Source of the DNA: Spirochaetota bacterium
GTDB lineage: Bacteria > Spirochaetota > UBA4802 > JAFGJZ01
Assembly (NCBI GenBank): GCA_023396615.1
Contig: JAEWVM010000093.1
Coordinates: 1 to 8,020, forward strand
Reading direction: 5' to 3'
Length of the DNA: 8,020 bases
Under the pieces are notes generated by a model, which had not been told where the DNA came from, did no database searches, and saw only the letters and a program-made list of their open reading frames with translations. The translations under genes were made by a program, and so were the position numbers. Below are positions 6,315 through 8,020 of the stretch, in pieces; within the stretch, counting starts at the first letter, position 1; the number at the start of each line of letters is the position of its first letter.

Positions 6315-8020
6315 ATGAGAAGCTTATACGAGAAAATATCCGAACATTACCGCGGAATAGAATATCAGCACTTGTTTTTTTCAGTTTTTATTCTGGGAGT
6401 CATTCTATTCTACCGTATTTCGGCATACTTTATTTCAGGTTCTATTTATGCTGATTTTTCCACTGTCGGATTTCTGAACTTTTTCATGCTGTCGTTTCCT
6501 GATGATGTATTCTCTGCGGCATTTTCTCTCGGTATAATTTTATTTATTGTGTCTTTGCCGAAATCTCTCCGGTTTATGCCTATTTTTTTATGCGATATCT
6601 TTGTCTGTCTTTTTGCGGCTTACCATATTTTCGCACTGCAGTTTTTGAAAATATATGAAACATCTTTTCAGCTTTCATTTATAGGCGGTGAGCATTTTAC
6701 AGGCATTCAGGGCATGCTTAATTCTGCGGCTGCTGAAATAACTTCAGGAACGGTTATTTCTTTTATTGCAGTTATCGTCATTGTTTTTGCTACATCACTT
6801 TTTCTCATGGTTGCCGAAGCAAAGTCATCTCTTGACGCAAAAACAAAATATTTTTTCATATCAGTTTTGGTTTATGTAATCTCATTGATTCTTACTGTCG
6901 CGATTGCATCACCGAATGAAAAGGAAATTTTTTCAAAATACAAAATAAAGGCTCCGGTTTACGAGCTTTCGATGAGTCCGTTTTCTTCTTTGGCGTTAAG
7001 GTGTTTCAAGAAACCGTCAGTTCAGCCTGTTCCTGCTGCAGTTGAGACTGTTGTTTCATCATCGGAATTTCAAACAGATTCTCTTGAGAGCGGCAAGGAA
7101 TATGATCTGTCAAAAATTATTCCGAAAAACAAAAAATATAACATTGTCATATATCTTTTCGAATCAACTGCATACAGTTATTACGGCTTAAGATCAAATG
7201 GAAAATCAATGACGCCTGTAATGGAGCGTCTTGCGCAAAACGGATTTTTAGCAGCCAATCACATAACGAATTATCCGTTATCCGCAAATGCGCTGTTTTC
7301 AATTACGGCATCAGCTTATCCGATAATAGGGAAGGACATGGTATTTGAGAAAAATCCTTCCATTCAGGCAAATTCAATTACAGAAATTTTAAAAGATAAC
7401 GGTTATAGAACATGTTATATTCATACCGGTGATTTGAGTTATGCCGGTCAGATGAAATATCTTAAAAACAGAAAAATTGACCGCTTTATTACAGCAAGAG
7501 ATCTTGCAAAGGATAAACGGTATAATAAAAAGCATGTAGGCTGGGCGATCGATGAACGGGCGATGATTGATCCGGCTGTTAATTTTATGAAAGAAAGCAG
7601 TGAGCCATTTGTTGTAATCATGTCGCCGATGAATCCTCATCATCCTTACGCGGTTCCTGATGATTCTTTTAAAGTTGCAAAGCATGATCCTTCCGGAACT
7701 AAACGCGATGAGATGTGGGAAAACTATCTTAACTCTCTGCACTATGCGGATTATGCTCTCGGTGAACTCATTGATAAGCTCGAAGCAGAAGGTCTAATGA
7801 AGGATACATTGTTTTTTATGCTTACCGATCACGGCGAGGCTTTTTATCAGCATCCGCAGAATTATAATCATCCTCTTTTCGTTTATGAAGAAAATATTCA
7901 TGTTCCTTTTATAATTTATAATAAGGATCTGTTTAAAAACGGATACTATTTTGACGGAATAACCCGGCATGTAGATATTCTGCCGACCATCACTGATATC
8001 ATCGGTATCAAGGATGATAA
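6315..8020 (+). CDS. membrane-anchored sulfatase-fold phosphotransferase, LtaS/MdoB-like (3' end cut by the window)
   Basis: The frame opens with ATG at 6315, has AGGA 8 bases upstream, and stays open for 568 codons to the window edge, so the C-terminus is missing. About five hydrophobic segments (near 20-42, 62-80, 86-110, 146-167, 178-199) are followed by a linker and an extracytoplasmic alkaline-phosphatase-superfamily domain from about 275. This is the layout of lipoteichoic acid synthase LtaS and phosphoglycerol transferase MdoB. Visible metal or active-site elements are E283 in IYLFES, S323 in NYPLSANAL, H370 in YIHTGD, NPHHPY at 440-445 and the D505-H506 pair in TDHGEAF. S323 lies 13 residues before P336 of SAYP, the same distance as from the catalytic Cys/Ser to the TGRYP proline in sulfatases. 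There is no C/S-x-P-x-R maturation motif, so a phosphotransferase is likelier than a true sulfatase. The polymer or lipid it modifies cannot be told. Confidence 0.85.
   Translation, partial: MRSLYEKISEHYRGIEYQHLFFSVFILGVILFYRISAYFISGSIYADFSTVGFLNFFMLSFPDDVFSAAFSLGIILFIVSLPKSLRFMPIFLCDIFVCLFAAYHIFALQFLKIYETSFQLSFIGGEHFTGIQGMLNSAAAEITSGTVISFIAVIVIVFATSLFLMVAEAKSSLDAKTKYFFISVLVYVISLILTVAIASPNEKEIFSKYKIKAPVYELSMSPFSSLALRCFKKPSVQPVPAAVETVVSSSEFQTDSLESGKEYDLSKIIPKNKKYNIVIYLFESTAYSYYGLRSNGKSMTPVMERLAQNGFLAANHITNYPLSANALFSITASAYPIIGKDMVFEKNPSIQANSITEILKDNGYRTCYIHTGDLSYAGQMKYLKNRKIDRFITARDLAKDKRYNKKHVGWAIDERAMIDPAVNFMKESSEPFVVIMSPMNPHHPYAVPDDSFKVAKHDPSGTKRDEMWENYLNSLHYADYALGELIDKLEAEGLMKDTLFFMLTDHGEAFYQHPQNYNHPLFVYEENIHVPFIIYNKDLFKNGYYFDGITRHVDILPTITDIIGIKDD

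Noticed and set aside
7389..7742. 117-codon open frame on the minus strand
   Set aside because: It lies antisense to the sulfatase-fold gene, whose own frame has conserved motifs across this stretch. The antisense translation shows no family features.
1..8020. CRISPR arrays, insertion sequences, tRNA genes, toxin-antitoxin or defence genes
   Set aside because: I looked for spaced direct repeats, terminal inverted repeats with transposase motifs, cloverleaf-like stretches and small paired genes, and saw none.

Overview
The window is a compact chromosomal segment with about 40% G+C by eye. It carries five complete housekeeping genes and one gene cut by the right edge. I see no mobile element, CRISPR array, tRNA, rRNA or phage gene, and no gene-free stretch longer than about 165 bases.

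Layout. Bases 1-95 are a leader with a good promoter candidate. A same-strand run follows: coaD (pantetheine-phosphate adenylyltransferase, 96-578), rny (ribonuclease Y, 631-2160), dxs (1-deoxy-D-xylulose-5-phosphate synthase, TTG start, 2225-4096) and a tlyA-family S4/FtsJ rRNA methyltransferase (4093-4890) that overlaps dxs by ATGA. The run ends in a strong hairpin terminator at 4891-4923. That terminator also serves the convergent gene dapL (LL-diaminopimelate aminotransferase, 4925-6151, minus strand). A 163-base divergent intergenic region (6152-6314) separates dapL from a membrane-anchored LtaS/MdoB-like sulfatase-fold gene on the plus strand. The latter starts at 6315 and is still open at base 8020.

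How the genes work together. coaD (coenzyme A), dxs (isoprenoid precursors), tlyA (rRNA modification) and rny (mRNA decay) are unrelated core functions that look co-transcribed. dapL makes meso-diaminopimelate precursor in one aminotransferase step, feeding lysine and peptidoglycan. The last gene probably modifies an envelope polymer or lipid with a phospho-substituent.

Organism. It is a bacterium. RNase Y with DapL, moderate-to-low G+C and a Clostridia-like dxs-tlyA pair fit a Clostridia-like Firmicute, a spirochaete, or a member of the Lentisphaerota/Verrucomicrobiota group. The sequence alone does not decide between these. Nothing here amounts to a clearly new biological system. The points most worth checking are the catalytic-site reading of the cut sulfatase-fold protein, the overlapping divergent promoters with an inverted repeat, and an unusual long hairpin without a U-tract between rny and dxs.
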